Assembly: GCA_001687465.1 (NCBI GenBank)
Contig: LVLI01000363.1
Span: 1-53,989 of the forward strand
Direction of reading: 5' to 3'
Source of the DNA: Halocafeteria seosinensis
Taxonomy: Eukaryota; Sar; Bigyra; Bicosoecida
Length of the DNA stretch: 53,989 nucleotides
In this document: positions 34,359-46,500 of the stretch, one piece after another
Numbering within the stretch: the first letter of the stretch is position 1
Layout of the letters: every line of letters begins with the position of its first letter
Program-made: the position numbers and the translations under genes
Notes under the pieces: generated by a model
What the model was told of the DNA's origin: nothing
What the model saw: only the letters and a program-made list of their open reading frames with translations
Database searches by the model: none

Positions 34359-35483
34359 ATGCAAAGGTTTCTTCCACAATTGGAGGAGATTCTCCTCCGG
34401 GATCCGGGATCCCGTGGGATCGCGGCTCTGGCGTGTCCTGGGCATTTATATCGTGCGGCGCATTCGTTCTGGAATTCTCCTTCGGTGCTGGTTCTCACCG
34501 GATTCCCCTGCTGCATGGAACACATCCCTCCGACAGAAAATGACGGCATTTCGGGTGCCTTCGCTATCGCACGCGCTGCTTCTTTATTGGGGAAGAAAGT
34601 GACAATTATCACGGATCAATGCAATGAAAGCGTTCTTCGAGCGTGTTTGGCCGAGAACTCATTTTTTCAACGGCATCCGAGTCAACCGGAAGATCAAGCA
34701 CTGCCACATGCACGTTCTCTGGTGGATGAACCTTCCGACATTGAATTGAAAGCGTTCCCGGCCGCTTCATCGTGGACGAAAACGGAGGATCGAGAGCTCC
34801 GGGAACTCGCATCCATACACGAATGCTACATTGCCATCGAACGTGCCGGGCGTGCTCGAGATGGAAGTTGGTATACCGTAAGTGACCAGTCTCCTATGCA
34901 TGTCGATTTGCTCTGAGTTCATCTGTCCACTGTGGCATCGCAGATGAGTGCCAAAAAGATGGATCGATTCATCGCTCCAATGGACCCTCTCTTCGAGTCT
35001 CTAGCTGAGGAATATGGAGCCCATACAATTGGCATTGGAGATGGTGGAAATGAACTTGGGTATGTCTCCTCGTTCGATATATTGGGTAGTATGTGACTGA
35101 GTTGCTTATTTGACACTGGTGGCAGGATGGGTACAGTGGAAGACTCAGTTCGAGGGCACATTACACACGGCAAGACGATTGCATGTCGTGGCAAAGCTGA
35201 AGCTCTGATTGCGGCAGGTGTATCGAATTGGGGAGGATGGGGGCTTTTAGGTGCTGCTTGGCTATATGGAGCTGAAACTGAACACGCGAAAGAGAGCAAG
35301 GGTCTCTGTCCTTTACTGCCTTCTCTGCTCCAGGAGCAGGCTCTGATGTTGGCTCAAGTCGATGCTGGGGCCCGAGATGGTACAACAGGGCAAATAGGAG
35401 ATTCTGTGGATGGTCTGCCTCGAAAAATTCATGAGGATGTACTGCAATCGATACATTCTCTTTCGATGAAACAAGAAGCATGA
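34359..35483 (+). CDS. D-glutamate cyclase (DUF4392/DGLUCY domain)
   Basis: Three exons (34359–34877, 34944–35059, 35126–35483) give 330 residues. The vertebrate mitochondrial enzyme converts D-glutamate to 5-oxo-D-proline. Family marks are clear: VLVLTGFPC and GAFAIARAASLLGKKVTIIT near the N-terminus, then CYIAIERAGRARDGSWYT, MDRFIAPMDPLFE, HTIGIGDGGNELGMGTVEDS, HITHGKTIAC, and GVSNWGGWGLLGAAWLY. Vertebrate DGLUCY carries an extra N-terminal DUF1445 domain that is absent here, so this is the stand-alone form seen in many microbes. The start is the first Met in frame. I see no clear organelle-targeting peptide. Confidence 0.9.
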
Positions 35484-37813
35484 TGACTGAAATCCGCCTT
35501 CAGAGTTCCTGACCAACGCAAGCTGGGCTCTGAGCCTCCAAATTGTCTAAGTTCAGAAGGACTGTTGTGTCGTGATCCATATGGAGCTACACAGAGTGTT
35601 TGTTCCGCGTTGCTGGCAATCGAATAGCATCAATATTCGGCGAGTCAGGACTGATGGCACTGAGGTGAGACCCAGGAGCTACATCCCCAGTATGACGACC
35701 CTACTGGCTGGCTATATGTCTGCGTTGGCTAGCCTATGTCAAGTATCGGATTCAAAGAATTCTTTGGCATTGCACTTTGGAATTCCAGCCCGAACTGACT
35801 TCCCATTTCAATCCTCAGTGTGAAGTATCACCAAGAATGATTGGTCTCCTGTAATACTGCGAGACTACTACTCTGTTGCCCTGCTGCAACGGCAAGGAAA
35901 GAAACTGGAATCTGGAGACGACAGGCAATTTTCACAACGTTAAGTCGTTTTCTAAGTAGCTTCATTCTTCAAGACTGCAAAGCGGTAGCCAGAATACCCG
36001 GTCGCATTTGAATTAGCCCACTTGATGGCCTATGGAGATCCGGCAGAAAACGACCCGAAAAAAGCCAGTGCTGTTATACCAGAAATCACGAGTCTCGAGA
36101 GTGCTGGAATCGGTATGAGTCCAAGAGCCGCAATTTGCTTATTTTGTTGTGCCACGTCAGCCACCTAGCTGCCTGAGAATTGCCCCCAATGCTACGTCGA
36201 TTTACTGTAATAAGATGCACTTGACCATTTCACATAAAACACCATTTATTCAAGTTCCATGTTTGTTGTATTCCGAAGAGTTCTTACCTTCGATTCAGGT
36301 CACCAAATTTCTAGCGGCATGGGAAGCATCGGTTCCGAGCGGGCGGGGAAGGTACAGCTGTCCGTCTTCCGTGTAACTGGAGATACTTGCCACACTGTAC
36401 GCTATCCGGATGCTGTGCTTTGTGTTCGCATTTTCCAGAAAACTTCCTTTCATCGCATGCGTGAGCAGGGAATTGTAACTGCATTGACGTCAGACGTAGA
36501 AGTTACTGTAAACGCGCCTCATCTCCGTTCAAGTCGCGACTCATTTAATAGAACAGTCGGCACGATGCATCCTCATAACTTTATGCTACCTGAATATTGG
36601 ATAATGGATACTTGATGACGAGCTCTCAGAGTGTCCTATTCGATTTCTCTCCTAGAACATCGAATCTTTCAGCCGGGGACAACTTGAACCGCAGTGTTTT
36701 GAGAGGAAGGTTGACCGAGAAAGCCATCCCGAGACGGAGGACTACAGTCCACCTGCAAGAGAGCAGTAACCGCTTGCGACCTGCACGAGTTTCGAGAGAG
36801 AGGCCGCAGGGGGAAATTCTTTTCTACATTACTTACATTTTTTTGTGTTGATGGTCTGCCTAAATTCGTTGATCAACGTATCCCACCACCAACAGTAAGT
36901 ACTAGGTGCGCCTATGCACGGGTTTCCCCGAAAATGCATCTTAAGAAGGGTAGAAGCGTCAGCTCCCCTTGTTTTTCTCGGCCTTTCTGGTTCGGGCGAG
37001 AACACGCCGGCAGAGAGTCGAAGGGGGATCTCTCGCCAGAATCTCTTCTTCTCAGCCCGCTTTGACCCCAGTGGGGGGAGGTGGAGCTCCAGCGAAGGGA
37101 AGGCCACTGAACCTGCCTCCGAAGTACTGGGGAGGCTGACGTATTCCACCGTAATGTCCTTTCTGCCACCGTGGAACTTTGAGAGAAACCTCGCGAAGTC
37201 GCACAGACAGAGCGACATACTTTTTTCTCTATCAGAGAGCAGGGGACCGAGCCCCCTGGACATGCGTTTGCTGGAGAGCTATGTGTCTCGCTTGATAGCG
37301 CGCGATGGAAGGGAGGAACATCGTTCCTCGAGTGTGGGGTGGCTAAATATGCGGCAGGCTTCTTAATGTTTCCCTCGGGCCGACTGGCAAAGCCCGGCGA
37401 CAGGAGCGGCACGAGCGGCACGAGAATTCCCCCCCGATTCCTGCACCAGCCAAACGTTCCTTGACCACGTTTTCAGTAGTCCACGTTTTTAGGGGAGAAG
37501 GGAAGAGAATGCGTCACACCGTGGAGGAAGAAGTGCGATGGCTTACGCTGACTAACACTAGCCCGTCCCGCAGCCCGGGAAACTTTGTTCTGCATCTTGT
37601 CCTTTGTCGCATAATGTGGCCTTAAACGACCGCTCTTGGCTGGAACCTGTTATTCGACATTGTCCAGTTTTCCGTCCGTCATGCTCTTCCCGGTCTTTGA
37701 ACTGTGGCGTGTATGCGTGTATTAACTGCTTGTGGGTTGCAGAACACGGTGTCAGTCAATTCTCCACTTCCAGCGTGTGTGCGATTAAACCTTAAAAAAG
37801 TAATTCGAGAAGT
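35484..37813. other. Spacer before finger-family gene 3
   Basis: A plus-strand open stretch at 36259–36615 (about 118 codons) is unrecognised. A G/C-richer block at about 36900–37450 is open on both strands (150 codons plus strand, 144–169 minus strand), and I could not decide whether either is coding. I see no RNA gene. Confidence 0.35.
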
Positions 37814-40312
37814 ATGACGACAACTACCGAAGCGCCCGAAAGGCGTAACCATGAAGTCCATCGTGAGAGAAGGACCAAAACAATATCGGAGAAGGACAGG
37901 GAGGAGCCGATTCCCAAACTGTTTTCCGTCGGTCCCGCAGTGACTGGAATGCTCGATGATCCTCCTGATACATTGCCTTCCTTTGTCGTCGAAAACAGCG
38001 GGGCGTGGATGTGCCGAAAGTATGTGCAATAGACCAATTTAATTGTGGCATTGTTTGTATCCCTAGACAAGCACCGCTTTACTTACACCGTATTGCGGTT
38101 TCTCAATCACAGATGCAAGGGGCGGAAATTCTTTGAAGCCAATAATCATCGCGTGTTCTTCTACGACGGAAAATGGAGAAGGTAAGATTTTGTCGACAAA
38201 AGAGGATTAATTTGTTGGCTTGATTCTGTCTTGTTTCCTGACCTTCAGACGTTGTGCTCCTTGCGCATCCAAAGTGCGCCAGCGGCAACGGCAGTTGAAG
38301 CGGTCACGTGACTCTCAAGAGGCTCCTGGCGCTCCTGCCAGCGCTGAGAAATCTGACATTCCAATAAGTAAGTGCTTGACTTCTCTCCCCTTCATAAGTC
38401 GTTAAGAAAATTTCGGACGATCTGGATACTTCATCCCGCAGCTGAGTTCTCGACTGACCCGTATGATCGCGTGTTTCCTGTGAAATCCATGTTTTCGCAA
38501 AAGTCACACAGCCCGATGGCTCCTGTTCGGCATAGTGTGCTTCATATCCCAGTGAGCGACATCGTTGCAGCTCCTAATGCAGTTGAGATTCGCGAGAATG
38601 CTAAGAAGCATGTTAACTTCTACGGCCCACTCACCTCGTTGTGCTATAAGACCGCCGAAAAGACGGTGGGAGGGGCTATCTATGACGTATTCCCATACGC
38701 AAAACTGGAGATATCTCCTTTGACGACGAAAAAGTTTTCTGTCTGCCTTTCAACAATGTGCGATGCCCAGCAGACAGAGTCTTCGGTTACCTCTGCTGAG
38801 GAAGCAGGTTCTTCTGTAAGCGAAGAGCCGACAGCTTCATTTGTTCTTAGATGGGATCGAAGTACCATTCAAGTATGTCGGTTTAGTTTAGTGTGTTTCC
38901 TAACGCTTTTTATTCATCGGATTTATATTCTTCCGATTGCAGCTCTGGCATGATCAGCAACCGCTGGTGAGCGCCCAGTTAGCCGAAGTTAGCAGCAACA
39001 TCAGAGGTGCGCCTTTGTGTACAACAGTGAGATCAAATATTGAGAGTCTTCGCATGGCAATTGTTGGTATGTCCTGCTGCTCTCCCGATATACGGGGTCA
39101 CGTAAGCGCTGTATTTGTTTTTCTGTCGTTGGACTCGCAGAGAATCAGGCATCAGTAGAACCGTTCGTACATCGTGTTAATGTCACCGACGTAGCACCGC
39201 CCGAGTCCGGCAGAGTTAGTCAATGGAACACCAAAGCACTGTCGATCGAAGGAAGGGATCTAGATACCGCATCATCAGTCAAGGAAGACTATCACGAGGA
39301 CTACTGGGCAGTGTCAGCACTGAAGAACCTACAGAATTCGTCGTCTCCTTCCGACCAGCACCACCCTTCTTCGGCCTTAAAGCCTATTGTTCAAAGTGGT
39401 GATGAAAATCTTGCTCTTTTGAGTCGCTCGCCCTCTCAATTGCTGTGTACTTATCCCCATTCGTCTGAGTATCTCAGCGTTTGGGTGCCTCGCCGTACTG
39501 TGCGGGATGGATTTCAACACGAGGCCGTTCCGCATATTCAAGTGCTTGATACGTATGAGAAAGTTAATATGAGAGATGCTAAGGAACTACTTGGTCCTCT
39601 GAAAGATTGGACCGTGAGCAATTTTGTCAGGTGCCCTACTTCGGGTCCTCATGAACAAGCACCTGCCCCTGTTTCCATGAGCCAGCAGCAACCGGTTGGC
39701 CCACCGATGAGTGGGAGTGTCTCGCACAGTATGTACAGTAATGGGGCAGCGTCGTTGCCGATGCAGCATCAGACTCCGGTATCAGTCTCGGGCTACGCAT
39801 GGCAGAATGGTTATAACGCAAACCCTTCGGTCCCCATGCAGAGTCACTCAGCAGTTTCAGTTTGCGGCCGCATGGATCCTCCCAGTACCTCTAGAAATGT
39901 GCACTGGCAGAACGCTGATAGTGTTTACTACGCATCAGCTGCCCCATCTCCCAGTGGACAATACGAGACAAGTATGCCTTCCACAGGGACACCCAGTACC
40001 GTATACCAGTATCCTCAGCCTCAGTCCGTTCCCGCAGTACCGAAGGAGACTGCTCCAAGTCCAAGTGATAAGATGGACACTCATTTCGGACAGCCGATGG
40101 TCGTGTATGGTCAATATGCATCTCCTGCTGGGAATGGAGGACCATGTTACGTGTACATGGCAGCTCCTCCTGCCGGCTTGGTGTCACGCACTTACCCTCC
40201 CGCATATTTCCCGAAAGTTTCCCCTGCTACAAATGCGCCCGTCTCTCAAAACGGAGGTAGCACCTTTCAGATGCTGCATACGGGCATCGCTGCTGCACAC
40301 ACGAGTGCTTAA
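37814..40312 (+). CDS. C4-finger family protein 3, with long Ser/Pro/Gln-rich tail
   Basis: Six exons (37814–38019, 38113–38181, 38249–38367, 38442–38872, 38943–39066, 39141–40312) give 706 residues. The intron that separates exons 3 and 4 in the other members is missing; the two exons are fused in frame. Finger: Cys67-x2-Cys70-x23-Cys94-x2-Cys97 with KFFEANNHRVFFYDGKWRRR between; basic tail KVRQRQRQLKRSR. The central domain (DPYDRVFPVKS, VPASDIVAAP-like, KTVGGAIYDVFPYAKLEIS) and IPT/TIG-like part (YLSVWVPRRTVRDGFQHEA) are conserved, as is AKELLGPLKDWTVSNF. The last 200 residues or so are low-complexity Ser/Pro/Gln/Met/Tyr-rich, of the sort found in transcription activation domains or phase-separating tails (inference). 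Confidence 0.87.
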
Positions 40313-40383
40313 CGAGAGGTAGAATCCAAACAGCGAAACTAGTACTTTCAATTCACAACCGGAGAGGGAATCCGGCCAGATAT

Positions 40384-40412
40384 TGAATAGAATAGAATAT
40401 AATAGAATAGGT
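40384..40412. repeat. (GAATA)n microsatellite
   Basis: About six imperfect GAATA units just downstream of finger-family gene 3. Confidence 0.7.
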
Positions 40413-41229
40413 TAGATCAGAGTAGACAAACTAAGCTTATTGATGGCTAAGTAATGAATTCATACGCGGTACATATAGTACTGCCTTCTCAGAAAACGTG
40501 AATCAATTGTAGGTAGCATTGAGTGTATACGTCAGATTGTGGATTCCACCCAGTCTTTCCGCAGCGGGCACGCTGATTCTCACTAAATCGTTTACCATGT
40601 GCTTCCCATCACAGTCTTTCTGAAACTCTTTCAGAGCCACAAGATTGTATCAACTGCATTTCCAGCTGGAAAAACATTTCTTATTGCATGATAGACTGTG
40701 TGTCGTTGTGTAGCGGACGGCAACTGCGATTTTCGCATTTCCGAAGTCGCAACCTATCAACCTTCGGCCGTGTAGTAACTGTAAAACCTTATTCTGACGG
40801 ACCGCAATCGCTTCATCCACTCCACACAAGTTGGGAAGCACAGTCCATAAGCCATAAGAAGTAGCACCACTGAACAAATCGAACAATTTGAATAAGCTCG
40901 TTCCGAGAAGCTGTTGGTCGCTTCAACACCCCACCACCGGATCGGTGACAGCAGTCCTCTATAGTAATTCCAGGTTGCAAGTGTCATGTTCAAGGACAAT
41001 CGTTCAATAGTTTTGTTGCACTGGATTCTCGTCACGGGTACCACAGTGAGCCGATTCCGACATCGCAATTTATCGTATGTTCCGATAAATCATCCGTTAG
41101 CGAAAAGAACGTCACGTTGCGCGATACCTCAGTGGCTATTGCATGCTGAACACCCTTTGGCGAACCGTAAAGAGGAGAAAATGTTGCCGACACACTTGAC
41201 CTGAAGAACAATGGTGTCTCTTGAAAACT

Positions 41230-41975
41230 GAAACTCATTGACGGGGAGGCTGCTGGCGTCCGTCTGGCGCTTCCGGAAGAAGTGAATGGGGACGGAAGGG
41301 GAGCCGACGGTGTGGTTGAAAGTAGCTGAGGGGTAGCACTTCTTGAGGTCGTTCCGCTAGCGGATGGAAATGGGGATATGCTTCCTGAGTTGGACAGAGA
41401 TGCTGTTCAACAGCCGCTGTGGGTGAAGGACCCCCGGGTGTAAGAGCTGGTCACAGTCGCCGTAGACGAAGTTGTAGCAGTACGTATGGAATTCGAAAGC
41501 ACAGAACCGCTTCCTTTCGTGCTTCATATGACATTTTCTCACCTCTATATGCCGACAAGTACGTAGAGTTGGCCTCGTATTTCACGCAGCCTGCCCGTGC
41601 TACGAGTCGCATTTAACTTGTTCCGCTATCATTGCCTACTAGCGAGGCGGTGCGCCAATCAAGTCATCACGACCCTTATACAGTGAATACTTCACCTTGA
41701 TTCTACCACTTAATTCAGCCAATATGCTTCTAATGATTCCTCCTGCTTCTGAGTTCCGGACTACGATTTTGGAACCCTACGCAACATGCTTTAAGACTTT
41801 CCATCATAAGCATATAGCTTCCCGTAATATTTGTCAAGCTGTTCAAGTTGCCTATTGGCTTTACGTTGTTTCTTTTTTCGGTGCCCACCAAACTGTCTGA
41901 AGGTGCAAAAGCCCTATTGTAAACGGAGTAACCAACTTCAATACTACCTTCAGCATTTTGACTTTGCACAGCAAC
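41230..41975 (-). pseudogene. Relic of the 3' half of a GLUG-repeat protein
   Basis: On the minus strand the reading NAEGSIEVGYSVYN aligns with the post-repeat segment of GLUG protein 2 (ATGAVQVTYSVYQ). LTNITG is followed, after a frameshift, by GKLYAYDGKS, which aligns with GQPYRHDGIQQW of protein 1. Further downstream a Ser/Thr/Pro-rich stalk persists across frames (SGSISPFPSASGTTSRSATP, STTPSAPLPSPFTSSGSARR). Several stops and frameshifts interrupt it, and the repeats themselves are no longer recognisable. Confidence 0.65.
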
Positions 41976-42521
41976 AATAGAAAGAATAGTGCGGCCGTTT
42001 TTCGGGAGGAAGCTCCATCAGCATTGTTCGTGTGTTGGTGGCACTCGCTGCGTGCTAATAAATGGACGTGTTCTCTTACGCAACTTAACCCCAAAGTCGT
42101 CTGAGAAGGCAACGATGTTTCTTATACAATTTACTGGCACCGAGTCAAGAACACTGCACGACCGCATTTGTGTCTCGGTGCGGGGTGGCAGGCAAGTGAG
42201 GTGGCAGATGCGCTGACGTGGTTCTGGCCAGTATTTGTCTGTCACCGACATCCGCTGTGTAGCAATATTCCGATTCGGTTCTTTACATACGATGGATGAA
42301 TGATATACAAGTAATTTAGGCACCCTTCATTTTCATGGAGTCCGTTGCAACTTCCAGCGCCGTTCCAGAAGTGCGACCAACAGCCAGGAGTTGCGACGGA
42401 TCCAGTGTGATCGCATATACATCATAAATGCCAGCAGCTTGGAATGTAGTGACAAAAGGGAAGAGCGCATGCAGGTACATATTGACGCACACCCTGGAAC
42501 TGTTCATTCGCTCAAAAGACC

Positions 42522-43544
42522 ATGGTACACGGCAGAAGTGGAAGATGGCTCGGATGCTGCTGTTGTGGATTCTCAGAACGGGAATATGACGAACTTTTGG
42601 AGTATTTGGAGGATGACAGCGATTCACAGGGTGACATTGAGGGCGTTCGACAGATTTTAAAACCGTATCCGAAGGGCTTCTGCAATTCTATCAAATATCT
42701 GGTAAGTAAGGCGGTGGCTTCAAACAATGCGACCTCGGGCGTGGTTTCATGCACTGGATGTATGCATGCATATACAGAACGAGAGAACGCCTTTGCTCGT
42801 TGCGGCCACTGTAGGGAATACTGGAGCTGCACGCGTTCTTGTCTTGGAATTTGGGGCAAGTGTACGCGCGAAAGACTTTGTACGTCGGATGGACTCAACG
42901 GACATATTGCGGTGGCTAGAGTCTGGTACATCCATTACACTATGACTATGCAGAACGGATGCTTGGCATTACACAAAGCAGCGGAAAATGGGAAACTAGA
43001 AACGGTTAAAGCACTCGTCGAGGAACTCGGCTCTGAAAAAGATATTAACGCCGAAACACCAGTGAGTTCCTGTTTGCGCTATTCGATTCCTAGGTGCTGG
43101 GTCTTCGTCACCGGTATATATATATAACTTCCAGTTTCGCCAAACACCGCTCCATTTGGCAGCTCATCATGGGCATATAGAGGTTGTCCGACTCCTTGTC
43201 GAATCAGGTGCTGCTATTCATACCAAAGACAACGTAGGTTCTGTTGACATCACTCATGTAGATGTAGGCAATTGTTAAAGGACGTATCTGGACATTTGTT
43301 GCAGCGGAAAAGGACTGCTGAGGACTGTGCATCCAGGCAAGGCCACGAAGAGGTCGCCGAATACCTGAGAAACACTTTCGGGGAGGTATGAGTTACTCTA
43401 TTTCCATAGGGTTTGCTTAATATCTTGTCGAACCTTTTCCCTTTTATGCAGATTAGGACAATTGACAACCGAAATCATGACAACGCTTCATCTGGAACCG
43501 GTTTGCTCGCGAAGGCCAAGGACGAGTCCCATGAGAGTTCATAG
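42522..43544 (+). CDS. Ankyrin-repeat protein, small
   Basis: Six exons, all joined in phase 0 (42522–42701, 42778–42879, 42954–43061, 43135–43233, 43305–43385, 43452–43544), give 220 residues. After an acidic N-terminus (DELLEYLEDDSDSQGD), about one ankyrin repeat falls per exon: TPLLVAATVGNTGAARVLVL, LALHKAAENGKLETVKALVE, TPLHLAAHHGHIEVVRLLVE, TAEDCASRQGHEEVAEYLRN. A short polar tail follows. Ankyrin stacks bind other proteins; the partner here cannot be told. The N-terminal Met at 42522 is the first in frame. A further upstream exon cannot be excluded. Confidence 0.85.
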
Positions 43545-46500
43545 GTTTTCCAACGAGCTTCCGGGGCGTTCATTTTCTGGGTAGATGGTAGTGGGATCAT
43601 GCACAGGACAAGACTAGCGATATCGAATTGCAGATCGTTTAATTGGTTTTCTCGAAAACCTAGCGGGCACCGGAGAGTCTGGAACTATCTAGAAAAGTGC
43701 GATTTGATTGAAACGAGCTAAAGTCTTCTGTGAGAACCCCCGGATCGTCAGAAAAAGCAGGGTAAAGCATGGGAAGCAAGTAGTGCACGGTAGGATTTTT
43801 CGGTCATGGAGGACGCCCATCAGCGAAGCGCGGATGAACGGAACAGCGGAAAACTTGGCACAGCTGGCTACGAAGGACATGAAAAGCTCGAATTTGACGG
43901 TCCTCTAGTTCAAGACTGATACGTTTAGGCTCGTGTACTAAACCAGAAACATAGGAGCGCGTAGATGCTCTTGGTCCCATGCTTGAATCAACGTCCCACT
44001 TATGAACTTCATTGGAGGTGAATGGTGGCCCTCAATATCAGGAAGTACCTCGGATAAGTTCTCATGGATTCGTCGGCTTCAGCTTAGTGCTCTAAATAAA
44101 TTGCCCATCTCGCTGCTTAAGAGTTTTCGGGAATACTCTTTCTTAGCTAGCATATGCATACATGATTGTGAGGTGTTTAGATGGGTCTATCGATTGGCTT
44201 CAGTCTCTTTGCGTTTACGCCTTACCCGTCGACGGTGGTATTATCCATCATGGTTGATAGCGGCCGATGGACTGGTAGTATTCTCATCGTACTGAGAAAC
44301 CGAGAAGATTCAGATGGAGTGACAGTTGGTGTCAGTGAGGAAGAAGAACTTGAAGACGGTGTCGATGTACTGGTTTCAGTCCTTCCCGGTAACACTTGAT
44401 GAGGGAGATGGAGTCTTACTGACCGAAGATGGTGACGCTGTTTGAGAGGGTTCGAGATATTCGAACTCATTGGTTACCGGCACCCCAGCCCCACAATCGG
44501 CAAAGTTAATACCCGCAATTTCTGCGATATTTGCTCTACGATCAGCAACGCCCTCAGTTAAACTTGGTTGTTCCGGAACCACGCATTTGATGCGGACACG
44601 CGTGTGTACCCAGCTGGCATTGCTTTGCCCACAAGGCGGAATCTGCAAAAGAGTGCTGCGCTAACGATAAAATTGCTACCGATCACAGTGACCGTAGTTT
44701 GCTCATTTTTATAACCTTAAAGTGGATAATGGGCAGTCACATTAGGTGGTGCTGCAGAGATCAGTACTACGAGCTCCAGTACGGATACACCTTTTCCATC
44801 CCTTGCAACTATTCGCATCCGCTGAGTTTCGTCTTTGGATAGATCGTGAAGTCTAAGTAAAACGAACCTGTGTGGGGTTATTACAGGAGGAAAGTTTTTG
44901 CACGTGATTCCCTGGCGCTGTGAAGTCTTACATTATGACACGGTTCCTCGGTATCTTCGGCAGTCACTAGGAGCGTTGTGGGTCTTCCCGGAGGAAAACA
45001 TTGGGGGCATGTTGCTATTAATCCAAGGAGATGGAGACGTGAAAGTCGGAGGATGGACTTTCTCGCAAGAACACCCGCTTCCGCAGTCGCTGTTGCTAAA
45101 GCATGTTCTGCCACAAGTAGTATATGCAGTTTGCCCGTTGCAGAGCGCGGTGGGCAGTACAATGCACAAAAGGAAGTCGATACCGACTTTCGAATATCCG
45201 CCAGAGGCAACAACGTTTGTATACCACAGTTCGTTGTCACCACTGGCGATGCACGTCATTTCCCCAGCCGGACCCAACCATTTCCTTGCTGTTCGCTAGG
45301 CGCAATGTCAAAGGATCCATATCATCATCACCTGCATCGACAAAACCGTGATTTTCTCTCCTTCGATGATAGTTACGATAGGCATCATGGACGAAGCTGG
45401 AGGCGTATCCACCATACCGATATCATTGAGGTAAGGTCAACGTCAGCAAGATACGCCAACAGGAAGAGCCCCTGTATTGGATGGCACCAAGGCGGCAACG
45501 GTTTTCGAACCGCCACCGAAATGGACTTGCAGTGTTTGTTCGTGAAGGATATCTGTGTGTTACCTGAACTTGTCCCTCAAACTAATCCTCGCCTTCATTG
45601 ATGGAATCGATCGATAGCGCCGGAGAACTTTCATGCTCACCATCACCTAAATAAAAGCAGCAATAATCTCCATCTTTACCACATCTCGGTTCACCAAAAA
45701 ATGACCATCACCTGTTTGAAGCCAACACAATAGAAGATGAAACTACCATCTCCCAGGAAATGGGGCTTAACAGATACGATTGGAATTACTATGCAGTATG
45801 TAAGAACGTACCAGGCAATGCTACAGGTAAATCTCGCTGTGTGTGCGTCTGTCGACGACTCCCCGCCCGCTGTTCTGGGTTCTGTTCCTAAGGAGGTTCA
45901 AATTGAACGCTATTGTGACTGTGCTATTGATTTCCGAGCTTCGAAAATGAATTCCAACTGTAGGCATACCCGAATTCGAATATCACCCGACGTACTGTGT
46001 GCCCACCTTTCGCTGTCTTACACAAGCATGCATGAAAACCGGGAGGAAGAGAAAACTCTTCCTCACAGCACACTCTTGAACATTTTGAATAGGTCATGAA
46101 GAATGCTCAAGCAGCTCAACCAGACAACACTGACGTTATCGCAGACATTGTTGATTTGGATAGCTCTATCCATGGAAAGGACTCCAGGCTTGGTATTCTT
46201 TCGTTGTTGTTTCGTGCTGCATTCTCACCATAGAAGTCTACAGCTGTACATGTACATATGCTACTTCTATTCTCGAAGGAGCCCATTTGCTCCAGCTGAC
46301 TCAGTGTTGAGTTCTCTAACGCTTCTGATCACTCTTGCTTCTTCACTCCAGACATACAGGTACCGGTGGTTGAAATACATTCCAAGGACGTGTCTTCCGA
46401 CGGTCTACACTTGCTTTTCCGAGTTGGAATTTATAGGTATCTATGTGGTTACACGTGCTAGTAAAAAAAACTTGAGCCCCAAACAATTGAACTTCCTAGT

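Larger units (their letters stand above)
40313..42521. other. Spacer between finger-family gene 3 and the ankyrin gene
   Basis: Contains a GAATA microsatellite and a GLUG relic on the minus strand. A minus-strand open stretch ending at 42316 (about 42316–42627) reads like protein near its end, but overlaps the ankyrin gene start and is unassigned. Confidence 0.4.

Noticed and set aside
42316-42627. Minus-strand open frame of 103 codons near the ankyrin gene start
   Set aside because: The last 50 residues look protein-like, but there is no homologue, no clear start, and it overlaps the ankyrin gene's first exon on the other strand.
44978-45601. Plus-strand open frame of 207 codons
   Set aside because: It overlaps the minus-strand IPT/TIG relic, and its own reading has no recognisable motif.
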